Of a stretch of DNA of 64,000 nt, positions 8,117-17,524 are shown piece by piece. Source of the DNA: G965250275 sp965250275 (lineage in GTDB: Bacteria; Pseudomonadota; Alphaproteobacteria; Rhodobacterales; Rhodobacteraceae); assembly GCA_965250275.1 (NCBI GenBank), contig OZ252297.1:2604001-2668000 (forward strand), read 5' to 3'. The position numbers and the translations under genes are program-made. Numbering within the stretch: position 1 is the first letter of the stretch; every line of letters begins with the position of its first letter. The notes beneath the pieces are model-generated. The model made no database searches. It worked only from the letters and a program-made list of their open reading frames with translations, and had not been told where the DNA came from.

Positions 8117-10383
8117 ATCAGCCCTGCTTCTGCTATGTTCTGGTTTGAAGTTTGTGTCCCGGAGACAGAGGACGCCGGCAGCCGGATGACCGCCATCGCC
8201 CCAAAATGAGATTGACCCTCGAACACTGGCGCGTCTTCAAGGGTCAGCGTGCCACCGTGTTCTTCGATGATTTTCTTGACGATCGGCAGACCAAGACCGG
8301 TGCCCTCGTCCCGTGTTGTTACATATGGCTCGAACAGCCGCGCCCGATCCTCGGGCAATCCAATGCCGTTATCGGCAATCGTGATCTCGCACCAAGGCTC
8401 ATTGATCGACAAGTTCACCCGAATTTCCGGAGACAGATCATCGGGTGGCGTGTTTTTTTTCAGGGTTTCAATCGCTTCCCCTGCGTTCTTGATCAGATTG
8501 GTCAGCGCCTGTCCGATCATAGTGCTGTCCAGATTGGCCTGAACCGGTGCATCCGGCAGATCGCATCTGACCCTGACATCCGGTTGCCCGGTTTGCTGCA
8601 GCAGAACCACATCGCGCACAAGCTGGACAAGGTCCTCGCTCTGTCGATCCGGCTCGGGCATCCGTGCGAACTTGGAAAATTCATCAACAATGCGGCGCAA
8701 GTCGTTGGTCTGCCTCACAATAACATCGGTCATCGCATCCAACTTTTCGCTCTCCTCACCAACCTGTGGAGAGAATTTGCGTTTGATGCGTTCGGCGCTG
8801 AGCTGGATTGGGGTCAGAGGGTTTTTGATTTCATGGGCAATGCGGCGCGCCACATCCCCCCACGCGGCCATCCGTTGCGCGCTGACCAGCTCGGTCACAT
8901 CGTCAAACGCCACCACATAACCTTCAAGCCGGCCATCTGCGCTCTTGCGTGTCGCCATGCGGACCAGCAGATTCTCTTGCCGGCGGTGCCGACTGACCTT
9001 CACTTCGCCCTGCGCAACTTCGTTTGGTCCGTTCTTGAGACTTTCGAATAACGGCCCAAACTCGGGCACCGCAACGCTCAGCGCTAGCGACTGCTCGTCC
9101 CCAGACCAATCCAGCAAACGTTCCGCCGATCGGTTTACGAAAGTCACGCGACCCTCTGGGTCCAGTCCCACAACACCTGACGTCACAGAACTCAGAACGG
9201 AATCGAAGAGCCTGCGGCGCCGTTCAATTTGCTCGGTATTGGCCAGCAAGGTCGCCCGCTGGCCCTTGAGCTGCCGGGTCATCTGGTTGAAGTACCGGCC
9301 CAGCATGGCAATTTCGTCATCGCCCTGCTCTTCAATCACTTGAACATCCAGATCGCCGGACCCGACGCGCTGCGCTGCTCCGGCCAAACGGCCCACCGGG
9401 CGTGACAGCCGTTCCGCAAACCAGAGACCCAACCAGATCGCCGCAAGGATCAGGATCAACGCAAAGCCCAGATAAAGAAGGCCAAACTCGAACAAGACCC
9501 GGCCCCGGTCCCGTTCAAGCTGTTGGTACAGGGCGACCGTTTCCTGGGTCTCATCGAGCAGGTTGAGGATTTCTCCATCCACCTCTCGACTGACATAGAG
9601 GAAGCGATCCACGAAGGATTCCAAAGGGATCAAGGCGCGGAATTCATTGTTCGGCCAATCCTCGATGATGGCGAGGCCATCATCATTGGATTGCATCACC
9701 TCCTCGGCAGTCGGCTGCTCGAAATCGAACAGATAGGACCGCTCGCCCCGCGCCCTGATTTCGCCTGTCCCGTCAATGACATAAGCCTCTCTCAACCCGC
9801 GCTGAATCTGAGCCTGCCCTTGCACGAGGAACCGCCTCAACTCACCGTCATCCATGAAGAAGGTTCGGCTGCGGCTATTGTCGAGAAACCGCGCCAGCGC
9901 CACTGCATCCTCTGCAAGGTCTTCGCGCTGCTCGGTTTTGTAGGCTTCAGCGGCCGCAAGAGACGTCCCGACCACCTGCCGGACACGATCCGAAAACCAC
10001 CCCTCCAAGCCGATGTTCAGGGTCAGTCCGGCAAACACCGCGACGATCACGGTCGGGATCAAAGCCAGCAAGGCAAACACGCCGGTCAGTCTCAGGTGCA
10101 GGCGCGACCCGGCAGATTGGGCGCGCCGCGCCGCGACGAGGCGTGCGACCTGCCCCAGAACAAGCGTTGCGACAACAAGAATGTAAACAAAATCCGCCAG
10201 CAGGATGAACCGCATGGTGGGTGCTGAGGCATCCTGATCGAAGGGTCCCAGAACGAGAAAGGTTGCCAGCGCCAGCACCGGCCCTAGAAGCACCAGTCCA
10301 AGCGTTGCAATGTTCTGCGCACGCCGCGTGCGGCGCCACCGCATCAGCCGGATAAAGGGGGAACTCTGTGACCGGGTTGCCAC
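8113..10383 (-). CDS. ntrY: Nitrogen regulation sensor histidine kinase NtrY
   Basis: A 756-residue membrane sensor kinase. Order: three N-terminal membrane helices in the first ~120 residues, a periplasmic sensor region, another helix near 300, a HAMP domain (RLSRPVGRLAGAAQRV), a PAS domain, a HisKA domain with phospho-His in RIAHEIKNPLTPIQLS, and a HATPase_c domain with N-box NLIKNAGEA and G-boxes DNGIGLPE and GTGLGLPIV. I use the GTG start at 10383; it has a GAGGG Shine-Dalgarno about 6 bases upstream, and a stop codon lies a few codons before it. A 99-base gap after ntrC leaves room for an internal promoter. Its partner is NtrX. Confidence 0.94.
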   Translation of the reverse strand: MATRSQSSPFIRLMRWRRTRRAQNIATLGLVLLGPVLALATFLVLGPFDQDASAPTMRFILLADFVYILVVATLVLGQVARLVAARRAQSAGSRLHLRLTGVFALLALIPTVIVAVFAGLTLNIGLEGWFSDRVRQVVGTSLAAAEAYKTEQREDLAEDAVALARFLDNSRSRTFFMDDGELRRFLVQGQAQIQRGLREAYVIDGTGEIRARGERSYLFDFEQPTAEEVMQSNDDGLAIIEDWPNNEFRALIPLESFVDRFLYVSREVDGEILNLLDETQETVALYQQLERDRGRVLFEFGLLYLGFALILILAAIWLGLWFAERLSRPVGRLAGAAQRVGSGDLDVQVIEEQGDDEIAMLGRYFNQMTRQLKGQRATLLANTEQIERRRRLFDSVLSSVTSGVVGLDPEGRVTFVNRSAERLLDWSGDEQSLALSVAVPEFGPLFESLKNGPNEVAQGEVKVSRHRRQENLLVRMATRKSADGRLEGYVVAFDDVTELVSAQRMAAWGDVARRIAHEIKNPLTPIQLSAERIKRKFSPQVGEESEKLDAMTDVIVRQTNDLRRIVDEFSKFARMPEPDRQSEDLVQLVRDVVLLQQTGQPDVRVRCDLPDAPVQANLDSTMIGQALTNLIKNAGEAIETLKKNTPPDDLSPEIRVNLSINEPWCEITIADNGIGLPEDRARLFEPYVTTRDEGTGLGLPIVKKIIEEHGGTLTLEDAPVFEGQSHFGAMAVIRLPASSVSGTQTSNQNIAEAGLI

Positions 10384-10482
10384 CCGCTGCCCTCATTTTG
10401 ATGTGCTGCCAAAGCAGCTGACCGCCATATCTCGTGGTCGTTATGGACAAATACGCCCGGTCGCCACGGTTCTGTGGCCTTT

Positions 10483-11850
10483 TTACATCAATTTGCGGCG
10501 ACGTGTCACCTGAATATCGAGGTCTGTGATTTTCTTCCGCAGCGTATTGCGGTTGATGCCAAGCAGATCCGCGCATTTGGCCTGATTTCCGCCAGTGGCA
10601 TCGAGGGCAATTTCGATCAGGGGTAGCTCTACCTCGCGCAGGATGCGGGTGTAGAGGCCGGGCGGCGGCAGCATGGTGCCGTGCAGGTCAAAGTACCGGC
10701 GCAGATGGCGCCCAACCGACGCAGAGAGCTTTTCGGTGTCGCCTCCACCCAGCACAGGTTCCATTTCGGGCTGGTTGCCCAAAACCACCTCCACTTCCAC
10801 GCGCGTGATCTCCTCGGCGCGGCTGGTCAGGACGAGACGGCGCACAGCATTTTCCAACTGGCGCACGTTTCCGGGCCAGCTGTAAGCTCGAAACAGTTCA
10901 GTTGCTTCTTCGCTGAGCCAGCGTTTGGGCGCGCCTTCCCGTTCTGCCCGGTTCAGGAAATGCTCGGCCAGAAGCGGGATATCATCGACGCGCTCCCGCA
11001 ATGCGGGCACATGAATGGAAGCACCGGTCAGACGGTAAAAGAGATCCTTTCGGACGCGGCCCTTTTCCATCGCGCTCGCCAGATCACTCTGGCTGGTGGC
11101 CATGAATCTGGGGACATGGTCGCCCGGCGCGTCAATCATTCGAACGATGCGCGCCTGAACCTCTTCATCGATGTCCGCAATTTCGTCGATCAGAACGGTG
11201 CCGCCTTTGACCCGCGCCAGGACACGCGCCGGCCCTTCGAGGTCCTGCAGATCAGCGCCCGTCACGGTCAGGAACGGCAATGTCCGGCGGTCCGAAAAGT
11301 CGTGAATGGCGCGGGCAATCAAGGACTTGCCGGTGCCGCTTTCGCCACTGATCAGCACTGGCAGATCAGAGTTCATAACGCGCGCAACCAACCGGTAGAG
11401 CGCTTGCATGACCTTTGTGCGCCCGACCAGCGGCAGCTCGTCCGGTCGGTCTGCCGTCTCGGTGCTCGCTTCGGAAGACACGCGCCGCTTTTGATCCAAC
11501 GCACGGGCCGTGCGCTTCATCAGATCGGGCAGATCGAAGGGCTTGGGCAGATAGTCATATGCCTCGGCTTCCGCCGCCTGAATTGCGGTCATGATCGTGT
11601 TCTGCGCTGAAATCACGATAACGGGCAGCCCGGGACGATCCTGAGAAATCTTGGGCAGCATCTCCAACCCATTGCCGTCCGGCATGACGACGTCGGAAAT
11701 CACCACGTCACCTTTGCCTTCGCCCACCCAACGCATCAGCGTGGTCAGGCTGGAGGTTGCATGCACTTTGCATCCCGCACGCGTGAGCGCCTGGGTCAGA
11801 ACTGTGCGGATCGTGCGGTCATCGTCCGCGACCAGAACTGTGCCATCCAT
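10483..11850 (-). CDS. ntrC: Nitrogen regulation response regulator NtrC (no GAFTGA loop)
   Basis: A 455-residue enhancer-binding regulator phosphorylated by NtrB. Residues 1-120 are the receiver, with Asp in VVISDVVMPDG. The AAA+ domain has Walker A SGESGTGKS and Walker B GGTVLIDEIAD, and the C-terminal Fis-type HTH reads QAKCADLLGINRNTLRKKI. Where most NtrC proteins carry ELFGHEKGAFTGA, this one goes directly from DLQDLEGPARV to LARVKGGT, so the sigma-54 contact loop is missing. From the literature, Rhodobacter capsulatus NtrC has this deletion and activates with the housekeeping sigma-70 RNA polymerase. The start ATG shares one base with the ntrB stop (TGATG). Confidence 0.95.
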   Translation of the reverse strand: MDGTVLVADDDRTIRTVLTQALTRAGCKVHATSSLTTLMRWVGEGKGDVVISDVVMPDGNGLEMLPKISQDRPGLPVIVISAQNTIMTAIQAAEAEAYDYLPKPFDLPDLMKRTARALDQKRRVSSEASTETADRPDELPLVGRTKVMQALYRLVARVMNSDLPVLISGESGTGKSLIARAIHDFSDRRTLPFLTVTGADLQDLEGPARVLARVKGGTVLIDEIADIDEEVQARIVRMIDAPGDHVPRFMATSQSDLASAMEKGRVRKDLFYRLTGASIHVPALRERVDDIPLLAEHFLNRAEREGAPKRWLSEEATELFRAYSWPGNVRQLENAVRRLVLTSRAEEITRVEVEVVLGNQPEMEPVLGGGDTEKLSASVGRHLRRYFDLHGTMLPPPGLYTRILREVELPLIEIALDATGGNQAKCADLLGINRNTLRKKITDLDIQVTRRRKLM

Positions 11851-12938
11851 CAGTGCATCTCCTTGATTTGTTCTTCATCTTTCTTCGCGACCCGCGGCAG
11901 GGACAGCCTGAAAACCGTATGGCCCGGCACCGACGTGACCGAGATCCACCCGTCGTGGTCTGAAATGATCTTGCTGACCAATGCCAGTCCAAGCCCGGTG
12001 CCGTTCTCACGGCCCGAGACAAACGGATCGAACACATCAGCCTTGATTTTGTCCGGCAGGCCCGGTCCGTCATCGATGATTTCGATTTGCAGGGGCAGCG
12101 ACTGGCCCGTGCCGTCACTCCGGCGCAATCGAAACGAATGCTCGAAATAGGAGTGGATGCGAATTGTGCCGCCTTTGGGATCCGCCGCCTCAGACGCATT
12201 CTTGAGAAGGTTCAGGACCACCTGCAGCAACTGGTCCGGGTCCCCCAGCGCCAGCGGCAATGAAGGATCATAGTCTTCGACGATGGTCATATGCGCGCCG
12301 AAGCCGAGCAAGGCCGAGCGGCGTGCGCGGTCCAGCACATCATGGATGTTCACGGGTTTGAAGTCTGGCGGGCTGAGGTTGCCGAACTGCTCCACCTGCT
12401 CCAGCAACTTCACGATGCGCCGGCTTTCAGCCACGATCAAATCTGTCAGCTCCAGATCCTCTGGCTGCAGGTTCATGCTGAGGAGTTGCGCCGCGCCGGT
12501 GATCCCGGCGAGCGGATTCTTGATTTCATGCGCCAGCATTTCGGCCATTCCGATGGCCGATTGCGCTGCGGACTTCACGGAATGGCTTTGGGTCATGCGA
12601 CCCGCCAATTCCCGGGGCGAAATCATCAGGATCATCACATCGGGATGCCCCGACAGCGGCGCAATCTGCAACGCCGATTGCAATGGTGGGCGGCTGCCAG
12701 AGCCGACATCCACATCGTTGACAAACAAGGGCGTGCCGTTGGCGCGTGCACGCGCAAACGCCTCTTCGATCGGGGCATCTACGGCGATGATATCCCACAC
12801 AGGCTGTCCGATCACGGCGCGCGCAGATGCGTTCAGGAACCCTTCTCCGGCAGAGTTTACGTCAAGCACGCAATCCCCAGCGTCGATCAGCATCGCGGGG
12901 ATCGGTAAGGAGGCCCAGATGGATTTGTCCGATGTCAC
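11850..12938 (-). CDS. ntrB: Nitrogen regulation sensor kinase NtrB
   Basis: A 362-residue soluble sensor kinase that phosphorylates or dephosphorylates NtrC according to PII status. It has a PAS-like N-terminal domain (residues ~10-120), a HisKA with phospho-His in EMLAHEIKNPLAGI, and a HATPase_c with NLLKNASEA, DDGPGLPD and GTGLGLALV. I start at GTG 12938, which overlaps the dusB TGA (GTGA); a longer frame open to 13058 has Gly/Pro/Arg-rich sequence that is merely the shadow of dusB. No membrane helix is present, as expected for NtrB. The dusB-ntrB overlap shows a single transcription unit. Confidence 0.94.
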   Translation of the reverse strand: MTSDKSIWASLPIPAMLIDAGDCVLDVNSAGEGFLNASARAVIGQPVWDIIAVDAPIEEAFARARANGTPLFVNDVDVGSGSRPPLQSALQIAPLSGHPDVMILMISPRELAGRMTQSHSVKSAAQSAIGMAEMLAHEIKNPLAGITGAAQLLSMNLQPEDLELTDLIVAESRRIVKLLEQVEQFGNLSPPDFKPVNIHDVLDRARRSALLGFGAHMTIVEDYDPSLPLALGDPDQLLQVVLNLLKNASEAADPKGGTIRIHSYFEHSFRLRRSDGTGQSLPLQIEIIDDGPGLPDKIKADVFDPFVSGRENGTGLGLALVSKIISDHDGWISVTSVPGHTVFRLSLPRVAKKDEEQIKEMH

Positions 12939-13915
12939 GCGGCCACCTCGGTTGGTCCATCCAGCGCATCGGGCAACAGGCGCATCACCTCTGCCGGGTC
13001 CGTCTGGGTCAGGACCGCGCGTCGCAAAGGGGTCGGTGCCACCGTGTCCATGTACCAACCCAGGTGTTTGCGCGCGACGCGACGACCCAGATCATGTCCG
13101 TAAAACCGCAGGATCGCATCGTAATGCTCCTGCACCAGATCGACCAGCGCCGCACCGATCGGTACGTCGGGCGCAGCACTCCCATAGAGATCATGGGCAA
13201 TCTCCGCGATACGCCACGGACGCCCCTGTGCGCCACGCCCGACCATTAGACCATCCGCGCCGGATTGCTCCCGTGCCGTGCGGGCGCTGGCGCTGTCGAC
13301 AATGTCCCCATTGGCAATGACCGGGATCTCAACGGCGGACTTGGTGTCCCGGATCGCAGCCCAGTCCGCGACGCCCTTGTAGAATTGACAGCGGGTCCGC
13401 CCATGCACTGTGATCATCTGGATGCCCGCGGCTTCGGCACGCCGCGCAATCTCCGGGGCATTGCGTGACTCGTCGTCCCATCCAAGCCGCATCTTCAACG
13501 TCACCGGCACGTCGACGGCCGCAACAACGGCTTCAATCAAGCGCAATGCGTGATCGGGCGTCTTCATAAGCGCTGAGCCTGAGTAGCCGTTGGTCACTTT
13601 CTTCGCCGGGCACCCCATGTTGAAATCAATGATCCGCGCGCCGTTGGCTGCAACCTGCCGGGCGGCTTCGGCCATCCAATAGGCATCGCGGCCAGCCAGC
13701 TGTACGGCCGTGTTCTCAACATTCGCGCTCAGTTCAGCGCGTTCACGGAGACCCGGTTTGGCCTGAACCATTTCCTGACTGGCGACCATCTCGCTGACGA
13801 CAAGCCCCGCGCCAAAGCGCTGAACCAAATCACGGAATGGCCGGTCGGTGATTCCCGCCATCGGGGCCAGAAACACGGGCGACACCAACTGAGGAAGACT
13901 TGGTACAACAGACAA
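12935..13915 (-). CDS. dusB: tRNA dihydrouridine synthase DusB (NifR3)
   Basis: A ~326-residue FMN-dependent enzyme that reduces specific uridines in tRNA to dihydrouridine. The TIM-barrel family motifs are PVFLAPMAGITDRPFR at the N-terminus, DFNMGCPAKKVT with the catalytic Cys, and HGRTRCQFYKG. The conserved core begins shortly after residue 14, and the best-placed start is TTG 13915, with AAGG about 9 bases upstream; TTG 14014 is in frame but adds sequence unlike the family. The gene was first called nifR3 because it heads the nifR3-ntrB-ntrC operon in Rhodobacter, the same order seen here. It is divergent from ispDF. Confidence 0.92.
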   Translation of the reverse strand: MSVVPSLPQLVSPVFLAPMAGITDRPFRDLVQRFGAGLVVSEMVASQEMVQAKPGLRERAELSANVENTAVQLAGRDAYWMAEAARQVAANGARIIDFNMGCPAKKVTNGYSGSALMKTPDHALRLIEAVVAAVDVPVTLKMRLGWDDESRNAPEIARRAEAAGIQMITVHGRTRCQFYKGVADWAAIRDTKSAVEIPVIANGDIVDSASARTAREQSGADGLMVGRGAQGRPWRIAEIAHDLYGSAAPDVPIGAALVDLVQEHYDAILRFYGHDLGRRVARKHLGWYMDTVAPTPLRRAVLTQTDPAEVMRLLPDALDGPTEVAA

Positions 13916-14102
13916 ACGCTTAAACCTTGTGCAGTTATCTTTTCCTACGCATTCAGCAGCGGTTCCACAACGAATGACAGCTAGCGCCCCTGCGGCATTT
14001 GACCATGTGCCCAAAAAATAGGCGCAGGACCTGTCGTGATTGCCTCACCGGGCGCGGCACCGTAAACACGTCGCCACGGCGTCAGACGAGGGAGGCCGAC
14101 TG

Positions 14103-15236
14103 ATGACCACAGCTGCCCTGATCGTCGCCGCCGGCCGCGGTGTTCGCGCCGGAGGCGCCACACCCAAACAATGGCGCATGCTGGGTGGAAGCAGCGTTGC
14201 ATCGCATGCCATGAACGCCTTTGCTCGGCACCCCCGCGTCGACCGGATTGTGCTTGTCGTGCATCCCGACGATCTGACTGAACCGCTCTGGCCCAGCCAG
14301 CCTCCTGCAGATATCGTTACGGGCGCGGACAGCAGGCAAGGATCCGTTCTGGCGGGTTTGCATGCTCTTGAGGGCCAGTGTGACCGCGTTCTGATCCATG
14401 ACGCTGCGCGCCCATGCGTGTCCGCAGCGGTCATTGATGCCGTGCTGGACGCTTTGGATCATGCGCCCGCCGCTGCGCCTGCCTTGCCCGTGGTGGATGC
14501 GCTTTGGCGGGCTTCGGGAAACCATGCCGAAGGTGTTCAGGATCGCAGCGGCCTTTATCGGGCGCAAACGCCGCAAGGCTTTGACCTGGAGGCGATATTG
14601 GCTGCGCACGGCACGTTCGATGGTCTGGCGGCAGACGATGTAGAGATTGCGCGGGCTGCCGGTCTGGATGTTCTGATAGTACGCGGTGACGAGAACAATC
14701 TGAAAATCACAACGCCCGAAGACTTTGCGCGGGCTGAACGCATCCTTGGGGGCCAGATGGACATACGATTGGGGAACGGTTTCGATGTGCACCGTTTCGG
14801 ACCGGGCAGCTTCGTTACGCTGTGCGGCGTGAACGTCCCCTTCGAAAGGGGCCTGCAAGGGCATTCCGATGCAGACGTAGGTATGCATGCAGTCACGGAT
14901 GCCATTTATGGGGCATTGGCTGACGGCGACATCGGACAGCATTTTCCGCCCTCTGATCCGCAGTGGAAAGGCGCCGACAGTGCCGTGTTTCTGCGCCATG
15001 CGATCGCGCGCGCTACGGAACGGGGGTATCGGGTGAACCAGGTCGATTGCACCCTGGTGTGCGAGGCCCCGAAAATCGGTCCCTATGCCGCCCGGATGCG
15101 CGGCGTGATGGCAGACATCATGGGCCTGTCCGACGATCAGGTTTCGGTCAAGGCGACAACCTCGGAGCAGCTCGGGTTCACCGGGCGTGGCGAAGGGATC
15201 GCTGCACTCGCAACGGCGACACTGGTGTCCCGATGA
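14103..15236 (+). CDS. ispDF: Bifunctional IspD/IspF (MEP isoprenoid pathway)
   Basis: A 377-residue fusion. The N-terminal IspD domain (residues ~1-215) has the nucleotidyltransferase loop AAGRGVRAGG and transfers CMP to MEP. The C-terminal IspF domain starts at MDIRLGNGFDVHRF (~220) and has the zinc ligands DVH, the GHSDADV motif and the SVKATTSEQLGFTGRGEG signature; it cyclises CDP-ME-2-phosphate. The fusion is common in Alphaproteobacteria. The start at ATG 14103 has a strong GAGGGAGG site about 7 bases upstream. The stop overlaps pgpA (ATGA), so ispDF-pgpA-cinA is one translationally coupled operon. Confidence 0.96.
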   Translation: MTTAALIVAAGRGVRAGGATPKQWRMLGGSSVASHAMNAFARHPRVDRIVLVVHPDDLTEPLWPSQPPADIVTGADSRQGSVLAGLHALEGQCDRVLIHDAARPCVSAAVIDAVLDALDHAPAAAPALPVVDALWRASGNHAEGVQDRSGLYRAQTPQGFDLEAILAAHGTFDGLAADDVEIARAAGLDVLIVRGDENNLKITTPEDFARAERILGGQMDIRLGNGFDVHRFGPGSFVTLCGVNVPFERGLQGHSDADVGMHAVTDAIYGALADGDIGQHFPPSDPQWKGADSAVFLRHAIARATERGYRVNQVDCTLVCEAPKIGPYAARMRGVMADIMGLSDDQVSVKATTSEQLGFTGRGEGIAALATATLVSR

Positions 15237-15733
15237 GCCGGGCCGCCGAACTGATCGCTACAGTCGGCGGCGTTGGGCATTTGCGCCCTGCGCCCGGCAC
15301 GTGGGGATCGCTTGCCGCGCTGCCTTTGGTCTGGGTCCTGCAGGTGATCGGTGGCTTTCCCCTGCTCCTGATCTTCACCGTGATCATCGCGGTACTGGGG
15401 ATCTGGGCGACCGCTGTCACCACCCAAGGTCGCGAGGATCATGATCCGTCGGAAGTCGTCATCGACGAAGTTGCGGGCCAGATGGTGGCGCTTCTTCCGT
15501 TGTCCTATGCGGCCTGGTCTATGCAGATTGCCATTCTGACGCTTTGGCCTGGTTGGCTGGCCGGTTTCATTTTGTTCCGCCTGTTCGACATCACGAAGTG
15601 GGGGCCAATTGGCTGGGCGGACCGCCGACATGACGCGTTGGGCGTGATGCTGGACGACGTGATCGCCGGGGTGTTTGCGGCGATTGGCGTGCTCATCCTT
15701 GCTGGCATCTGGCACGGGGTCATGGGCCTGTGA
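15233..15733 (+). CDS. pgpA: Phosphatidylglycerophosphatase A
   Basis: A 166-residue inner-membrane phosphatase that removes the phosphate of PGP to give phosphatidylglycerol. It starts with the family-typical TVGGVGHLRPAPGTWGSLAALP stretch. The conserved acidic cluster DPSEVVIDEVAGQ (residues ~65-80) and the DDVIAGVFA segment near the end match the PgpA active-site region. About four membrane helices are predicted. ATG 15233 overlaps the ispDF stop by 4 bases and the GTG of the next gene overlaps its own TGA. Confidence 0.94.
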   Translation: MSRAAELIATVGGVGHLRPAPGTWGSLAALPLVWVLQVIGGFPLLLIFTVIIAVLGIWATAVTTQGREDHDPSEVVIDEVAGQMVALLPLSYAAWSMQIAILTLWPGWLAGFILFRLFDITKWGPIGWADRRHDALGVMLDDVIAGVFAAIGVLILAGIWHGVMGL

Positions 15734-16197
15734 CCGTCGCGGACCTGCTTGAGCGTGCCAAAGCGGCGGGCGTGATGATCGCCACAGCAGAAAGCTGCAC
15801 GGGTGGGATGGTGGCGGCCGCGCTCACGGACATTCCGGGCTCGTCCGCAGTGGTGGATCGTGGCTTTGTCACCTACACGAATGCGGCCAAGATGCAGATG
15901 CTGGGGGTCTCTGAAGGCACACTTGCAAATCATGGCGCTGTCTCAGAAGAGGTTGCGCGAGAAATGGCGGATGGTGCGCTGGAGTTTTCCGGCGCCGCGC
16001 TGGCGGTGTCGATCACCGGGATTGCGGGACCCGGCGGCTCCGAACACAAACCAGAGGGTCGGGTGTGTTTCGGCCTTGCCAGCGCTGGCCATCGAACCCG
16101 AACGGAAACCATCGAATTCGGCGCATTGGGACGGGATGCTGTTCGGAAAGCGGCGCGCGACCATGCGCTGACGCTGCTTGGCGCCGCCCTGCCCTAG
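15730..16197 (+). CDS. CinA C-terminal domain amidohydrolase (PncC type)
   Basis: A 155-residue protein made only of the CinA C-terminal domain, which deamidates nicotinamide mononucleotide in NAD salvage. Visible motifs are ATAESCTGG with the conserved Ser/Cys region (residues ~18-27), GSSAVVDRGFVTYTN and SITGIAGPGG followed by KPEGRVCFG. The N-terminal MoCF-like domain of full CinA is absent, as in PncC. It starts with GTG in a GTGA overlap with pgpA, and its stop overlaps that of the convergent MmgE/PrpD gene. Confidence 0.92.
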   Translation: MTVADLLERAKAAGVMIATAESCTGGMVAAALTDIPGSSAVVDRGFVTYTNAAKMQMLGVSEGTLANHGAVSEEVAREMADGALEFSGAALAVSITGIAGPGGSEHKPEGRVCFGLASAGHRTRTETIEFGALGRDAVRKAARDHALTLLGAALP

Positions 16198-17498
16198 TCC
16201 TTTTCGCCCAACATGTGGCCGAAGATTCGCGCACTGCCACCCTGCTGCAGCAGCGCCCAGGTCGCGTCGGACCGTTCGACGCCCATCAACGAGCTGGCCT
16301 TTTCACGGACGCGGCTTTCCCGATCATCCAGCGTCATCGGCGCGGCAAGGTCATACGACGCCTCAAGCGTGGCGCCGTCGCGACGCAAGACGGTCAACTC
16401 GGCCTGTAACTCACTGAGATGGTCATCCGGTATCACCTTGATCTTGCGGCGCAGAACCTTGATCCGGGGGTCCTCGCAAACAATGTCGGAAAAACTCTCA
16501 AGCCGCGCTGTGTCATGCCCGAGCGCCCGCATCGCGAGCACCGTGGCGTAGCTGAACTTCGCGCCCAGCCCGGTTGTCGGTTCCGACTGATTGCACACGC
16601 TCATCCAACGGGGATTGGTCCGCACGGTCATTTCCGCGATTTCGGGGGCTGCGATGTCGAGCTGGCGGGCCGCCTCCAGTGCGGCATGTAACCCATGACA
16701 GCAGGCGTGAAACTTGTGATTCACGTCCTCCATCAGCCAGGTCTCTCCCAGATCGTCCAGCGCCTCGGGGACAGCTTCGCCATGATGCGTCGCGCCAAAT
16801 CCAAACGGACCTTCGAGCGCGTCCGGGTTGGCTTCGAACCCCGAGGCGACCAGCAAGGCGGTCTCGACCCCTGCTGTTGCTGCCAACCCTGCATTGTAGG
16901 GTTTGCCCATTGTGCCGAACTGCGCCTTGAGGCCGGCCGCACGGGTTGCCGTCAGTCCCATGACGTGCTTGATCTGTTCCGCCGTCAATCCAAGCAGACG
17001 TGCCGCAGCGATTGCCGCACCAAACGCCCCCGACGTGGCGGTCTGATGAAATCCGGTCTGGTAGTGGGTGCGTCCCAGCCAGATCCCGATACGAACCGAC
17101 ACTTCCATGCCGACCACTGCCGCCTCAAGCATCTCCAGAACAGCCCTGTCTTCGCGCTCAGCGACAGCAAGGGCCGCCGGGAACACGGCCACCGAAGGAT
17201 GCCCGATATGGGCGAAATGCGTGTCGTCGTAGTCCAGTGCGTGAGACGTCGTTCCATTGACCAGCGCGGCAGCCCGGGCCGGCAAGGTGCGGGTGGACCC
17301 GAAAATCGACCCCACACCCTCGCCCGCTTCGTCCAGTGCGATTTCGCGCGTGATCCGCGCGACCGGTTCGTTCACACCTGCGCGCCCCACCGCCACCCAA
17401 TCCAGGCAAGACATCGCGGTAATGCGTCGGACGGTTTCGGTCGTGGACACAGGGCCTGCTGCAAAAGCGGCCAGTTTTGGGGTCAAGGCATCGCTCAT
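16194..17498 (-). CDS. MmgE/PrpD family protein
   Basis: A 434-residue protein of the MmgE/PrpD family, which includes 2-methylcitrate dehydratase, aconitate decarboxylase and many uncharacterised members. The family pattern is clear in NGTTSHALDYDDTHFAHIGHPSVAVFPAALAVAE (first half) and in the all-helical N-terminal and alpha/beta C-terminal parts. No prpB/prpC genes are adjacent, so a methylcitrate role is not supported here. The start at ATG 17498 has an AGAG site about 9 bases away; GTG 17507 has none. It follows the RatA-like gene by 26 bases and is probably co-transcribed with it. Confidence 0.88.
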   Translation of the reverse strand: MSDALTPKLAAFAAGPVSTTETVRRITAMSCLDWVAVGRAGVNEPVARITREIALDEAGEGVGSIFGSTRTLPARAAALVNGTTSHALDYDDTHFAHIGHPSVAVFPAALAVAEREDRAVLEMLEAAVVGMEVSVRIGIWLGRTHYQTGFHQTATSGAFGAAIAAARLLGLTAEQIKHVMGLTATRAAGLKAQFGTMGKPYNAGLAATAGVETALLVASGFEANPDALEGPFGFGATHHGEAVPEALDDLGETWLMEDVNHKFHACCHGLHAALEAARQLDIAAPEIAEMTVRTNPRWMSVCNQSEPTTGLGAKFSYATVLAMRALGHDTARLESFSDIVCEDPRIKVLRRKIKVIPDDHLSELQAELTVLRRDGATLEASYDLAAPMTLDDRESRVREKASSLMGVERSDATWALLQQGGSARIFGHMLGEKD

Positions 17499-17524
17499 GG
17501 ATGCCACTCTAATGCGCAGATTGC

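Noticed and set aside
12939..13058. N-terminal extension of NtrB
   Set aside because: The added 40 residues are Gly/Pro/Arg-rich sequence in the dusB coding region; the GTG at 12938 gives a 4-base overlap and the normal family start.
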